Below are positions 35,324-44,162 of a DNA stretch of 64,000 bases, in pieces (within the stretch, counting starts at the first letter, position 1; every line of letters begins with the position of its first letter). The DNA lies in NCBI GenBank assembly GCA_019359175.1, contig JAHHHU010000012.1, positions 1 through 64,000 on the forward strand, read 5' to 3'. Under the pieces are notes generated by a model. It worked only from the letters and a program-made list of their open reading frames with translations, was not told the DNA's origin and searched no databases. Source of the DNA: Phormidium tanganyikae FI6-MK23. GTDB lineage: Bacteria; Cyanobacteriota; Cyanobacteriia; Leptolyngbyales; Leptolyngbyaceae. The position numbers and the translations under genes are program-made.

Positions 35324-37228
35324 TCAATCAACCGCGATCGGAGATTGAACCAAATCGATAAAGCTCACTTGGCGTAAGCGATCGAGTTCTGTAATCCGCT
35401 GTTTCTCGACGTAGGCTTTTTGCTGATAGAACTGTCCGAGATCGGGTGTCGTGCTGAGGTCAGTTTTTTCCCAAAGGTCGAGGAAGTGTCGATAGCGTTT
35501 TTCGCACATGACGCGCTCGATTCCGGCGGTCGCAGATCGAATGACTAGAGATGCTCTGAGAATGTCGCGATTGGTTTTTTCGTCGAGTTCAAACAGGGAA
35601 TAGACTTGGGACATTTCGCGCGGGAAGTCGTGAGTTCGATCGCGCAGTCGCTCGAATAGATCACAGTCGAGATTGTCTTGCTCGATTTCGCGGATTTGTC
35701 GCCAGAGAAAGCGATGGTGTGAAAGGCTAAAGTCGAGGTCTTGGGCATCGATCGCGGCTCTGAGTTCGGCGCGGTAGTCGGGGGCGTGGAGGTAGAGGCG
35801 CAATAGCTGAGATTCACATTCTTCGAGTAAGTTGCGATCGCCTGGAGTTTGCCATTTCTGAGATCGACCATGCCATCGTTGCCCGCGAACTTGAAGGCGT
35901 AAGTTTTCTTCGATCTGTTGAGTTAAACGGCTGTTTCCTTGGCTCAATAGTTCTGCACAATAATGAATGTAGTGAGTTCGTAGTGAAGGGTTTGGCAGAT
36001 TTCCGAGCAGGGAAACGATCGCGATTACTGCTTGTTGGAATTGGTCGGATTGCTTAAGATCTTGGTTCTCGATCGCTTGCTGAATTTGCCAATCGATCCA
36101 GAGAGGAGAGCGATCGAGCAAATCCTGATACTCTTGTGAGGAGTGGTTTTTGAGAAAATCGTCAGGATCTTTACCATCAGGAATGCTCAAGATCCGAAGC
36201 TGAACTTCTCCTTGATAGGCGAGGTTTGCAATTTCTCCGATCGCGCGTTCTGCTGCTTGCATCCCTGCACGATCGGCATCGAAGTTAAATACAATTCGCT
36301 TTGATTCGGTGTACCGCAATAGCTGTTTCACTTGATGAATGCTTAGTGCTGTTCCAAGAGAAGCAACTGCATTAGTGATTCCAGCGGAATGAAGCGCGAT
36401 TACGTCGAAATAGCCTTCTACGACAACGGCTTGATCTTGTTTGGCGATCGCGCTTTTCGCCTTGTCCAACCCAAACAGCGTTTTCCCCTTGTCGAATAGC
36501 TCAGTTTCAGGAGAGTTCAAGTATTTCGGCTGTTCGTCGGTTAAGGTTCGTCCACCAAATCCAATCACTCGACCTTGACTATCGTGAATCGGAACCATCA
36601 AACGGTTGCGGAAGCGATCGTAGTATCCTTCTCCGTTTTTGCGCGGAATCAACAGTCCTGCTTTTTCAACTAGCACGACCGGATAGCGTTTCTGTTCGAC
36701 TAAGTATTTGGAAAGCGTTTCCCAGCCAGCGGGGGCGTAACCGAGTTGGAAGTGCTGGATCGTTTCGGGGGAGAGTTTACGCTCGCGTTTCAGATAAATC
36801 AGTGCATCCACGCCGTGGGACTGCTGCAAAGCGTGTTCGTAAAATTTCGCTGTGATTGCCAGAATTTCGTATAGCTGTTCTCTTACGGACTGTTGCCGCT
36901 GGAACTCTTGGCGATCCTCAGCTTGAAGGGTTTGAACTGGAACTTGGTACTTATTCGCGAGTTCTAGAACGACTTCGCTAAAATTGCGTTTGCCCAACTC
37001 CATGAGAAACTTGATCGTGTTTCCACCTGCACCGCAGCTAAAGCAATAGTAAAACTGTTTGCTAGGGCTGACCGAAAAGCTCGGAGACTTGTCATCATGA
37101 AACGGACACAAGCCAACAAAGTCTTTGCCCTGTTTTTTCAGGACAACGTGTTCCGAAACAACGTCTACAATATCGGCGCGTTGTTTCACTTGCTCGATCG
37201 TATCGGGATGCAGGCGAGGAACGTTCAT
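35324..37228 (-). CDS. dnaG: DNA primase
   Basis: 634 residues from the ATG at 37228 (MNVPRLHPDTIEQVKQRADIV). The N-terminal CHC2 zinc finger contains CPFHDDKSPSF and YYCFSCGAGGN. The TOPRIM domain has VVVEGYFDVIALHSAG and the acidic FNFDADRAGMQAA. The C-terminal third is a helical helicase-binding region. It makes RNA primers for replication with DnaB. It converges on the TetR-fusion gene with 4 bp between stop codons. Confidence 0.95.
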   Translation of the reverse strand: MNVPRLHPDTIEQVKQRADIVDVVSEHVVLKKQGKDFVGLCPFHDDKSPSFSVSPSKQFYYCFSCGAGGNTIKFLMELGKRNFSEVVLELANKYQVPVQTLQAEDRQEFQRQQSVREQLYEILAITAKFYEHALQQSHGVDALIYLKRERKLSPETIQHFQLGYAPAGWETLSKYLVEQKRYPVVLVEKAGLLIPRKNGEGYYDRFRNRLMVPIHDSQGRVIGFGGRTLTDEQPKYLNSPETELFDKGKTLFGLDKAKSAIAKQDQAVVVEGYFDVIALHSAGITNAVASLGTALSIHQVKQLLRYTESKRIVFNFDADRAGMQAAERAIGEIANLAYQGEVQLRILSIPDGKDPDDFLKNHSSQEYQDLLDRSPLWIDWQIQQAIENQDLKQSDQFQQAVIAIVSLLGNLPNPSLRTHYIHYCAELLSQGNSRLTQQIEENLRLQVRGQRWHGRSQKWQTPGDRNLLEECESQLLRLYLHAPDYRAELRAAIDAQDLDFSLSHHRFLWRQIREIEQDNLDCDLFERLRDRTHDFPREMSQVYSLFELDEKTNRDILRASLVIRSATAGIERVMCEKRYRHFLDLWEKTDLSTTPDLGQFYQQKAYVEKQRITELDRLRQVSFIDLVQSPIAVD

Positions 37229-37361
37229 GATCAACCTTCGGCTGGTACACCTATTCTAGCGGCAGAATGAATTTCTAGGAAACGCTGTAAATAGGATTTA
37301 GTTTGTTCATTCTACGCTATCTGTAGCGTTTGTCCGCAAGTTTATCATTCGGGAATTTTTC

Positions 37362-37959
37362 ATGCAACTCACGACCACAAGACTTCAAGCGCAGATTCAA
37401 TTTATTGTCGAAATCGATAAGCTGAAGCACGTTTTACGACAAACGCTACTGATGGACAAGTTGAGGGAACGACGCGGAGCATTCTTGGCATTTGGCGATG
37501 ATGGCGATCGTGCTTTCTGAATATGCTGATCCGCAAGTCGATTTGCTGCGCGTTCTCAAAATGGTGTTGATTCACGATTTGGTGGAGATCGATGCGGGGG
37601 ATACGTTTTGTTATGATGCAATCGCGATTCAGGATCAAGCAGAACGAGAAGAGAAAGCGGCGGATCGATTGTTTGGAATGCTGCCGGAAAATTTGGGCGA
37701 GGAATTGCGATCGCTGTGGGAAGAGTTTGAGGCGAAGAATACGATCGATGCTCAGTTTGAGGCGGCACTCGATCGACTTCAGCCGTTATTGCACAATTAC
37801 TATACGCAAGGCGGAACTTGGAAAATGGCAGGGGTAACGGTGGAGCAGGTGAGAAAGCGGATGGCTCCAGTATCGATCTGTTCTCCGGTGTTGGGTGAGT
37901 TTGTGGAGAATTTGATTCAGGATGCAGTACGGCAGGGGTTTATTTTGAAAGTTGAGTAG
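37362..37959 (+). pseudogene. HD-domain phosphohydrolase (YfbR/HDDC2-like), frameshifted
   Basis: From the ATG at 37362 the first frame reads MQLTTTRLQAQIQFIVEIDK ... TLLMDKLRE, the expected N terminus. Homology then jumps to the next frame near 37466-37470 and continues as DAEHSWHLAMMAIVLSEYAD, LIHDLVEIDAGDTF and on to 37959. The join is consistent with a 2-nt loss within GGAACGAC (GAA-AAC-GAC expected). The HD motif is in the second part (IHDLVE), but the first metal histidine (AEHSW) is reached only if the shift is bypassed. A TTG at 37492 could give a truncated product. Family members hydrolyse nucleoside 5'-monophosphates. Sequencing error cannot be excluded. Confidence 0.8.
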
Positions 37960-38050
37960 TAACGATTCGCCTGAGCGGTTGCAGATTACCTTTGCAATGT
38001 ACCAAGATGTTTCACCAATCTGCTGCAAGCAAATTGTTATATGACAATTA

Positions 38051-38765
38051 TTACAGAAACCTTGCTTCTAGAGATTCCTCACCGATTTGTCCATCGCCCT
38101 CTAGCTTGACTTGATAAGCTTTTGCGGTTGGTCTTGAGGCAACGACTTCAATCACTTGCTGCCCCTCAAAAAGCACGGCTGCTCCGTCATCAATTCCAAT
38201 ACCAGGAGGAAGTTCATCGTTTTTGATTAGCTGGTGAAAATCAGGTCTTCGATTCGGTTTACCATCATAATGGGGTGTGCAACTTCCTCGAATGAATCCT
38301 AAACCTTGCAGCGGACTCAGCTTTTCAACAAAATTTGATTCCGCCATAGTCAAACCAACAGATTGCACCTGCACTCATTCCAGCCAGTAAAATACCAGAC
38401 TGCCAAGCCCTTTTCAAAATCTCGTCAACATTCCATTCGCGCCACACCGCAAGCATTGCGCGAGTATTTCCTCCACCTACATAAATTAAATCTCGATTCA
38501 ATAGATGTTGTTCAATATCAGCTAATGGAACTGCACCCGACCTGGAGCGACGAAAAAATGCAAGATGTGAAGGTTCACAGGAGTACCGAGCAAATGCGGT
38601 ATAGAAGCGGGAAAGGAAATCTTCTGAGTCACCGCTAGCAGTCGGAATAAAGCAAACTTTGGGATCAGTTTTGCCCGTACATTCCAGACAATACTGATCC
38701 AGCAGAGGATTCTCTGGCTCCATTAGGAAACCGCCGCCACCAATTGCAATCAATCTTGAAACCAT
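38051..38765 (-). pseudogene. Peptidase E (S51, cyanophycinase-related), frameshifted
   Basis: From the ATG at 38765 the frame gives IAIGGGGFLMEPENPLLD, FIPTASGDSEDFLSRFY, YVGGGNTRAMLAVWREW and LLAGMSAGAICWFDYGG, which includes the nucleophile serine. The frame then terminates. Homology resumes in another frame near 38340 as FVEKLSPLQGLGFIRGSCTP with HYDGKPNRRPDFH and DDGAAVLFEG to 38051. The joint at YGG/ESNF looks like a loss of 5 nt (or 2 modulo 3). The family cleaves Asp-X dipeptides. The split halves are unlikely to work alone. Confidence 0.82.
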
Positions 38766-38887
38766 ACAGATTTAATTTGAACAACTTAACACCGAATTTT
38801 AACTAGGAGCATTGAATAATAGCCATAACTTCCAAGCTTCGAGTTATGTTGATCGCTAAACGCGCTTCCACGATCGCCGTCCTTGAA

Positions 38888-39034
38888 CTCGATTTCACGA
38901 TCGCGTTTCTCGATTCAGGTATTCTCAAACTCGATTTTGCGCTCATGTTTCTCAATTCAACTATTCTCAAACTCGATTTCATGATCGCGTTTCTCGATTC
39001 ACGTATTCTTAAACTCGATTTTGCGATCGCGTTT
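38888..39034. repeat. 42-bp tandem repeat, 3.5 units
   Basis: Units at 38888-38929, 38930-38971 and 38972-39013 plus a 21-bp partial unit. Each starts CTCGATTT and contains a GTTTCTC(A/G)ATTCA core. Units 1, 3 and 4 contain GATCGCG. A 14-residue translated repeat (LDFxIAFLDSxILK) is thus open on the plus strand (frame 38846-39112), but I doubt it is a gene because nothing else supports it. Confidence 0.85.
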
Positions 39035-39042
39035 GAAGAAAA

Positions 39043-39255
39043 TTACTCATCCTCGTCTAACAAGGGCAAATTCAGGTCAATTTCAACATCAGCGGTTAAA
39101 CTGCGAAGATAGTTCACTAACATAGGACTCACGGCTCGAATCCGTTGAGGACACTGACGCATATCTTCAGCTAAAAACTCTAAAAATTGTTCCAGTATCG
39201 GATCGTCTTCTGATCAATCGCTGTAAAAAGCCAGATGCCTGATTTTTTCTTTCAT
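39043..39255 (-). pseudogene. PrlF-type antitoxin remnant with in-frame stop
   Basis: From an ATG at 39255, 13 codons run to a TGA at 39214-39216, and the same frame continues for 56 more codons: DPILEQFLEFLAEDMRQCPQ ... VEIDLNLPLLDEDE. The second part resembles the C-terminal half of PrlF/SohA antitoxins (dPxLxxFLxFLaxDmxxHPxR ... VDLDAPLxxEDE). The DNA-binding N-terminal half is absent or unrecognisable and no YhaV toxin gene follows, so this is a remnant. It lies 12 bp beyond the BrnT-type locus on the same strand. Confidence 0.55.
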
Positions 39256-39266
39256 ATCGTAGAAGT

Positions 39267-39509
39267 TTAGACTCTCTCACCATTAGCTGATTGGGGCATA
39301 GATTCAATTAGCGCCCTTAGCACTTTGTTGACGGATTCAGGAGTTGTAAAAACTTGAGCAACATCCTCATCTAGAACAACAACCGTTAGCTTTTGCGTTT
39401 CATTACGAGTCGCAAATCGACTGGGTTTTGCTTTCTGGTAATCAAAGTGATACTCAGCCAAAAGCTCGTCGTCAGAGTTAGGTGGGTGGTCAGAAGGCGT
39501 TTTGCTCAT
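39267..39509 (-). CDS. BrnA-like antitoxin of a type II toxin-antitoxin pair
   Basis: 80 residues from an ATG at 39509 (a second ATG at 39518 is in frame). It has an acidic N terminus (SDDELLAEYHFDYQKAKPSRF) and a C-terminal helix-rich part, with no obvious HTH. It overlaps the 3' end of the toxin gene by about 20 bp. Toxin first, antitoxin second and overlapping is the usual BrnT/BrnA order, and the antitoxin is expected to bind and neutralise the toxin and repress the operon. Confidence 0.7.
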   Translation of the reverse strand: MSKTPSDHPPNSDDELLAEYHFDYQKAKPSRFATRNETQKLTVVVLDEDVAQVFTTPESVNKVLRALIESMPQSANGERV

Positions 39510-39768
39510 AATCTTCACGCTCCTTACGAGTCGCTAAACGGGCACTAATAATTCGGATACTGCTCGATCTCTGAGTGAAGGAAACCAATAGCAATCGATT
39601 TTGTTGAGAGTGACCAATGATAATTTCTCTCTGCTCATCGATCGAATGAGCTTCATCATCAAAGATCACTGCCAAAGGATTATCAAATACAGTCTCGGCT
39701 TCTTCAAAGCTTACGCTGTGCTTTTTCAAATTAGAGGCTGCTTTTGATTGATCCCACTCAAACTCCAC
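39490..39768 (-). CDS. brnT: BrnT-family toxin (RelE-fold RNase)
   Basis: 92 residues. The FEWDQSKAASNLKKHSVSFE start, VFDNPLAVIFDD, and the RIISARLATRKEREDYE ending are the standard BrnT pattern. BrnT is a ribonuclease that inhibits translation and is neutralised by the protein encoded directly after it. The frame is intact, unlike the neighbouring genes. Confidence 0.9.
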   Translation of the reverse strand: MEFEWDQSKAASNLKKHSVSFEEAETVFDNPLAVIFDDEAHSIDEQREIIIGHSQQNRLLLVSFTQRSSSIRIISARLATRKEREDYEQNAF

Positions 39769-39810
39769 GCCTACATCATACTAATGATTCAAAATGTATT
39801 CTCAAATTCA

Positions 39811-41328
39811 TCATCGCTGTCTCGATCGACCTAATGCCGTGATGTACAAAACCGCTTCATCTTGCGGAATTCCTAAGACCTCATTCACTTGATCATCAAA
39901 AAATCCGCCGATGCCGCTTGCGCCCAGTCCCAGATGACTTGCAGCTAAGTTCATTCGCTGTCCTAAATGTCCAGCATCCATGTGGAGATAGCGGTAGACA
40001 CGATCGCCATATTGCTCGATCGCAGTTCTCAAATCTGCGGTGTGAAACACGATCGCACTCGCATCCCGTCCTAAATCTTGGCCTAAACACAGAAAATGTA
40101 GCTCTCTTCGGAAGTTCTTGAACCGAATCTGGCGGAGTTCTTGAGCTTTGGGGGCGTAGTAGTAACAGCCATCTTCGAGGTTTGTTACGCCCGAAACTGC
40201 GATAAAGGTTTCGACTAAGTTCAGGTCGAAATAGTCGGGAGAACGATCGAGGTTTTGCTCAAGGTAGTGCTGTGGTTGATAGGTGAAATCTAAAATCGCG
40301 TTGAGTTCTTCGATCGATAAAGGTTCGCCGCTAAAGGCGCGAGTCGATCGACGATGAATCATGGTTTGCTCAAGTCCGTGTAAGTCGTGTTCCCAATCGA
40401 TCGGACGACAAATCGTTGGAACTTTGAGACAGAACGGAAAATTGTATTTGTCAGAATGTTCGATCGACTCAGGGATTTTCCAATTCACTTTTGCATTCGG
40501 ATTATCCGGAATCTGAGTCGCTTGGTGGAAATAGCTCAACAATCCGCCATCTGGAATTTTGGGATAGTCTAGCTGTGGTGCAGTAGGGAGAGCCGTCCGA
40601 GCTAAGGGAAGATTTTCTTGCATTTCGGACAGATCCGCGATCGGTAACACTGAGATCGCGCCTTCTTGCTCTGGCTCGAAGTAGAGCAATTGATTGAGCG
40701 CTTCATCCGCAAATCCGCCAATCAGATGTGGGCGAAAATCGGTCATTGCACAAGCAAGCTCAAGATTTCCAATTAAGTGCCCAGTGTCGAGGAAAATCCG
40801 ACGATAAGCGCGATCCTGGTAGCGCCATGCTGAACGGAAAAACACGGCAGAAAGCACGATCGCAAGCTGCGTATTTTCTAAAACGGGATTCCAAAAACAC
40901 GCTGACTGAAGCGCTGTCCAGACATCGGCTTCCCAGAAATGTAACAGCGTGTGGGTTCTGGCTTGATAGTTGTAGAGTCCGGCAGGAAGCTCCGGCGTTC
41001 CGCGTGAAATCAGGTAGACTTCGGCTGGATACAGTCCACCCGCAGAAGGCGACGATCGCAAATAATGCGGTTCTCCGTTGGTTGGAATTGCGCCCGTAAG
41101 ACCGTAGCTACAGACAAACAGCTTGGAAAGACGCTGCCACCAATCGTCGTGGTTCAAGTCCTCGTTGAGATAGGGCTTGAGGTCGATCGACTTGCCAAAC
41201 TTGTACGACTTGAACGGGATCGGCTGTTCTTCCCAGTTCAGTGCTTGACTTTTGGCGTGAATCGTTTCCGGGTCGTATTTGGTGCGTTCGTGATAGTGTT
41301 CAGCGATCGACACTTGCAAGTCCGGCAT
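39811..41328 (-). CDS. SagB/ThcOx-family nitroreductase-like protein, two domains
   Basis: 505 residues built as two nitroreductase folds. Each half has an RSSPSAGGLYPAEVY or HRRSTRAFSGEPLS type motif for FMN binding, and the C-terminal half ends GLGASGIGGFFDDQVNEVLG. The family includes dehydrogenases that oxidise thiazoline/oxazoline rings in peptide natural products. No precursor peptide, cyclodehydratase or protease gene is nearby, so a role in peptide modification is not supported here. It is not known what it does in cyanobacteria. Confidence 0.82.
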   Translation of the reverse strand: MPDLQVSIAEHYHERTKYDPETIHAKSQALNWEEQPIPFKSYKFGKSIDLKPYLNEDLNHDDWWQRLSKLFVCSYGLTGAIPTNGEPHYLRSSPSAGGLYPAEVYLISRGTPELPAGLYNYQARTHTLLHFWEADVWTALQSACFWNPVLENTQLAIVLSAVFFRSAWRYQDRAYRRIFLDTGHLIGNLELACAMTDFRPHLIGGFADEALNQLLYFEPEQEGAISVLPIADLSEMQENLPLARTALPTAPQLDYPKIPDGGLLSYFHQATQIPDNPNAKVNWKIPESIEHSDKYNFPFCLKVPTICRPIDWEHDLHGLEQTMIHRRSTRAFSGEPLSIEELNAILDFTYQPQHYLEQNLDRSPDYFDLNLVETFIAVSGVTNLEDGCYYYAPKAQELRQIRFKNFRRELHFLCLGQDLGRDASAIVFHTADLRTAIEQYGDRVYRYLHMDAGHLGQRMNLAASHLGLGASGIGGFFDDQVNEVLGIPQDEAVLYITALGRSRQR

Positions 41329-41571
41329 AATTCTTCTTTAGACTGCGTACTATTTCTGATATTGACATGAGAACGGGGCTGGCGGCTAGACATTGAGAAA
41401 CAAATTCTTAAGGAATAGAGGTCTTTTGATACGACTCCGCGCTGTTTCCCTCTAGTTCAGAAAATTTCTAGCTGATCCCTAAAAAAAGTATTAAGTATTC
41501 TTAACTTCGTCCTATTCTTTTTTACATTTCTAAACAAGTGAAGTGTAGGACACACAGATTTTATAAAAGCA

Positions 41572-42105
41572 ATGGACACGATCGCGGCTGATATCTTAAT
41601 TGCAAAGTACAACCAGGGAAAGCGAGACTTTATAGGATGCGATTTGGAACAAGCAGATTTGTTTGAGGTGATGTTAGTCAACATCAATTTATCTCAGAGT
41701 TGCCTCAATCGTGCCTATCTACCCTACGCGAATTTGAGCAGGGCGAATTTGAGTTCGGCGCAGTTGGAAAATGCTGAACTCAGTGATGCTCAACTGCATC
41801 AAGCCAATTTAGCGAATGCAAATCTACAACGTGCGGAACTGTCGAGAGCGGATCTAAGTTTGGCGAATTTGGTGAGTGCGAATTTGGTGAGTGCGAATCT
41901 GTGCGGGGCGAACTTGGTGAATGCAGATTTAAGCAATGCGGATCTACGCAATGCGGATCTGAGGCGGGTCAAGCTACGACAGGCGAATCTGAAGGGCGCA
42001 AATTTGAGCGGGGCAAACCTAGCTCGATCGACGGATTTTGATCTCACAGGTGCGATCGTCGATGCGTTTACGATTTACCCCAATGGACATCGCCAAGGAG
42101 ACTAA
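41572..42105 (+). CDS. Pentapeptide-repeat protein
   Basis: 177 residues. From about residue 55 the sequence is a run of A(N/D)LxxA-type pentapeptides (ANLSRANLSSAQLENAELS and so on), expected to fold into a right-handed quadrilateral helix. The N-terminal 40 residues are unlike the repeat. No signal peptide or membrane segment is visible. Function unknown; such proteins are abundant in cyanobacteria. It converges with the SH3-domain gene, overlapping by 4 bp. Confidence 0.85.
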   Translation: MDTIAADILIAKYNQGKRDFIGCDLEQADLFEVMLVNINLSQSCLNRAYLPYANLSRANLSSAQLENAELSDAQLHQANLANANLQRAELSRADLSLANLVSANLVSANLCGANLVNADLSNADLRNADLRRVKLRQANLKGANLSGANLARSTDFDLTGAIVDAFTIYPNGHRQGD

Positions 42106-42932
42106 TCTCCGGTCACAAAGGCTTGCATTTTCCATTCGCCGTCTTCTTTGCCGAATAAGACTCGGTAGCCGACTGGACTGTAAGCATAGCGGCTGGAGAC
42201 GAATCCCCGCTGGTTATTGGACAAAACGATAGGTGTCCAACCATTGGGATTATCAAGTCGGAATGATTCGGATTTCTCTTGCTCAGGGGCGTTTTGAAAG
42301 GTGGTCGCGTCGTACTTCACGATTTCGTTTGAGAGTGTTGCGATCGCGGTTGCATTGGCGCTCGGTTGCGATCGCACATTTACGTTTTGACCCACGACGA
42401 CGATCGCAGAAAACGCATCGGTGTTCGGAGAATTCTTCAGTGCAGATTGGAATTGCTGAAAGACAGTTGGGCAAGAGTAGCCATTCGCATCTTTTGAACA
42501 GCCGAGTGCAAGAGCTTTTTCGAGTGATGCCCAGAATGGGGAATTGGGATTTTCTGGGTTGAGATAGTCGATCGTGCGCTGTTGTCCAAAGCTGAATTTG
42601 GTTTGCGGGGTGACGATACTGCGAATGTATTTGGCATCGCGATCGCGAACCGCTTGTTTAGTGCGATCAAGAAATTTCGCAAATTCTGGGGACTGTACCG
42701 ATTCATCTACAAGCGCGATCGGAAGACGCGCAGGATCAGGACTTGGAGAAGCTGCAACTGGAGGATTCAGTTTCTCGATCGTTGCAGGAGAAGTAGGTTC
42801 GGGCTGAGGCTGTTCAACTTGTGGTTGTGCAGTCTGAGGTTGGGGACTTAAACGGGTAACAGCAGCGATCGTTGAACTTACAGCGGCAGTTAAAACAACG
42901 GCTCCGGACAAAATCAAGGCTTTGGTTTTCAT
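42102..42932 (-). CDS. Secreted SH3-domain protein
   Basis: 276 residues from the ATG at 42932. A signal-type N terminus (about residues 4-30) is followed by a proline/glutamine-rich linker, a helical region with conserved cysteines (LGCSKDANGYSCP) and an SH3b domain at about 188-270 (VVGQNVNVRSQPSANATAIATL ... GFVSSRYAYSP). It is probably exported and binds cell-wall or surface partners. It lies downstream of the mys operon on the same strand, separated by about 40 bp, but I see no functional link. Confidence 0.78.
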   Translation of the reverse strand: MKTKALILSGAVVLTAAVSSTIAAVTRLSPQPQTAQPQVEQPQPEPTSPATIEKLNPPVAASPSPDPARLPIALVDESVQSPEFAKFLDRTKQAVRDRDAKYIRSIVTPQTKFSFGQQRTIDYLNPENPNSPFWASLEKALALGCSKDANGYSCPTVFQQFQSALKNSPNTDAFSAIVVVGQNVNVRSQPSANATAIATLSNEIVKYDATTFQNAPEQEKSESFRLDNPNGWTPIVLSNNQRGFVSSRYAYSPVGYRVLFGKEDGEWKMQAFVTGD

Positions 42933-42974
42933 ATGTGTCATTGCCCGAACTGAGACGATTTAGGCAATGTCCTC

Positions 42975-44162
42975 TTACTTGATAGATTCACCGACTGGAT
43001 TGAGTGTTCCGGAAGAGATTGGGCGAGAGAGGTGAGGGCGGAGGGTTCGAGCGCGTTGCATTTCGTAACTGCTTCCTGTCCAGCAAATTCGGTAGCGGGG
43101 TGAGACTTCGAGGACGTGGAGGCGATGATACCAACCGTAGCCGATGTATTCGTCTGGGTTAGCGGTTTCGAGTAGGTTGGTTCCGTAAAGTCCGCTGGTT
43201 TCGCTACCAGGGACGATCGATTGATTTTGCTCAACGGGGCGAAACTGTCCGGTAATGCGATCGCTTACATACCAATGCAGCGAAGAATTTGTAATGCGTC
43301 CGCGTGGATGTTGATGTAGCCATTTCTGATTTTGAAACATACGGAAGCATGAGAAAAATAAGTGATATTGGTTGTCCCTATAAATCACTTGGGGACGTTC
43401 GAGGTGATAGAATCCCCAATCTTCTGCATTCGGAGGGGCAACAATCACAGGAGGAAGTAATTCATAGTCTCCATCGATCGTATCTGAGACTGCTAAACCA
43501 ACACAGCCTTGAAAGTTTCCAAGTGTTTTGGAACTAGCGCAAGTGAACATGAAGTATCTACCGGAGTTCGGATCTTTGAAGATGTAAGGATCGCGCCAGT
43601 GAAAATGCTTTGTCCAATTGCAGCGACCGTAGTAAGGATCATCATCGCCAGGAATTAGAGGAAAGCGATCGTACTGTCGTTCCCAGTGAATGCCGTCTGT
43701 TGAAGTTGCTAACCCAATTCCTTCGCTCTTAAGTTCTCGCCCTTCTTTGCCGCCTGCTGAATAGAACAGATAGTAAGTTCCATTTTCTTTAATGGTTTGC
43801 CCTGCGGAGATCCTGCCCGATTCCCAAGGGTGATTGGGATCAGGTGCAAGTAAGATCCCTAAATCGTCCCAGTGGTACAAGTCTTTAGAGACTGCGCCAC
43901 AGAGATTACTAACTGACCACCAAGGTGTTTGACCTTCGACACCTTGGAGATAGAACATGAGATAGCGATCGTCATCTTTGAGAATCCACGGATCCCAGTT
44001 CATCGGTGCGCCGCGCAGAAACGATCGGAGCATTCCAGCGATCGCATTTCCAATCCGAATTCCACCCCGTTCGAGAATGCTAATTGTTTGCAGTTCTGAT
44101 GCTCCGGTTGGAATCGGTTCAATCAAACCGACAATGCCTTGATGAATACGATTTAAGTTCAT
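42975..44162 (-). CDS. Five-bladed beta-propeller glycosidase-like protein, coupled to mysC
   Basis: 395 residues from an ATG at 44162 that shares one base with the mysC stop codon (TAATG), so the two are translationally coupled. The sequence has the propeller pattern of the GH43/GH32/GH68 clans: D57 in NWDPWI, D191 in HWRDPYIF and E255 in HLERPQV, which match the base, pKa modulator and acid. The blade repeats (YYLFYSAGG, YFMFTCASS, YHLFFSCFR) are present. There is no signal peptide, so it is cytoplasmic. Its position suggests action on a sugar in mycosporine metabolism, such as trimming or transfer, but this is inference; no substrate is known. Confidence 0.8.
   Translation of the reverse strand: MNLNRIHQGIVGLIEPIPTGASELQTISILERGGIRIGNAIAGMLRSFLRGAPMNWDPWILKDDDRYLMFYLQGVEGQTPWWSVSNLCGAVSKDLYHWDDLGILLAPDPNHPWESGRISAGQTIKENGTYYLFYSAGGKEGRELKSEGIGLATSTDGIHWERQYDRFPLIPGDDDPYYGRCNWTKHFHWRDPYIFKDPNSGRYFMFTCASSKTLGNFQGCVGLAVSDTIDGDYELLPPVIVAPPNAEDWGFYHLERPQVIYRDNQYHLFFSCFRMFQNQKWLHQHPRGRITNSSLHWYVSDRITGQFRPVEQNQSIVPGSETSGLYGTNLLETANPDEYIGYGWYHRLHVLEVSPRYRICWTGSSYEMQRARTLRPHLSRPISSGTLNPVGESIK

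Noticed and set aside
38846-39112. Plus-strand frame containing the 42-bp tandem repeat
   Set aside because: Repeat-driven frame with no ribosome binding site or homologue, and it overlaps the PrlF-like remnant on the other strand.
39811-41328. Ribosomal peptide (azole) gene cluster around the SagB-like gene
   Set aside because: No precursor peptide, cyclodehydratase or transporter gene lies nearby.
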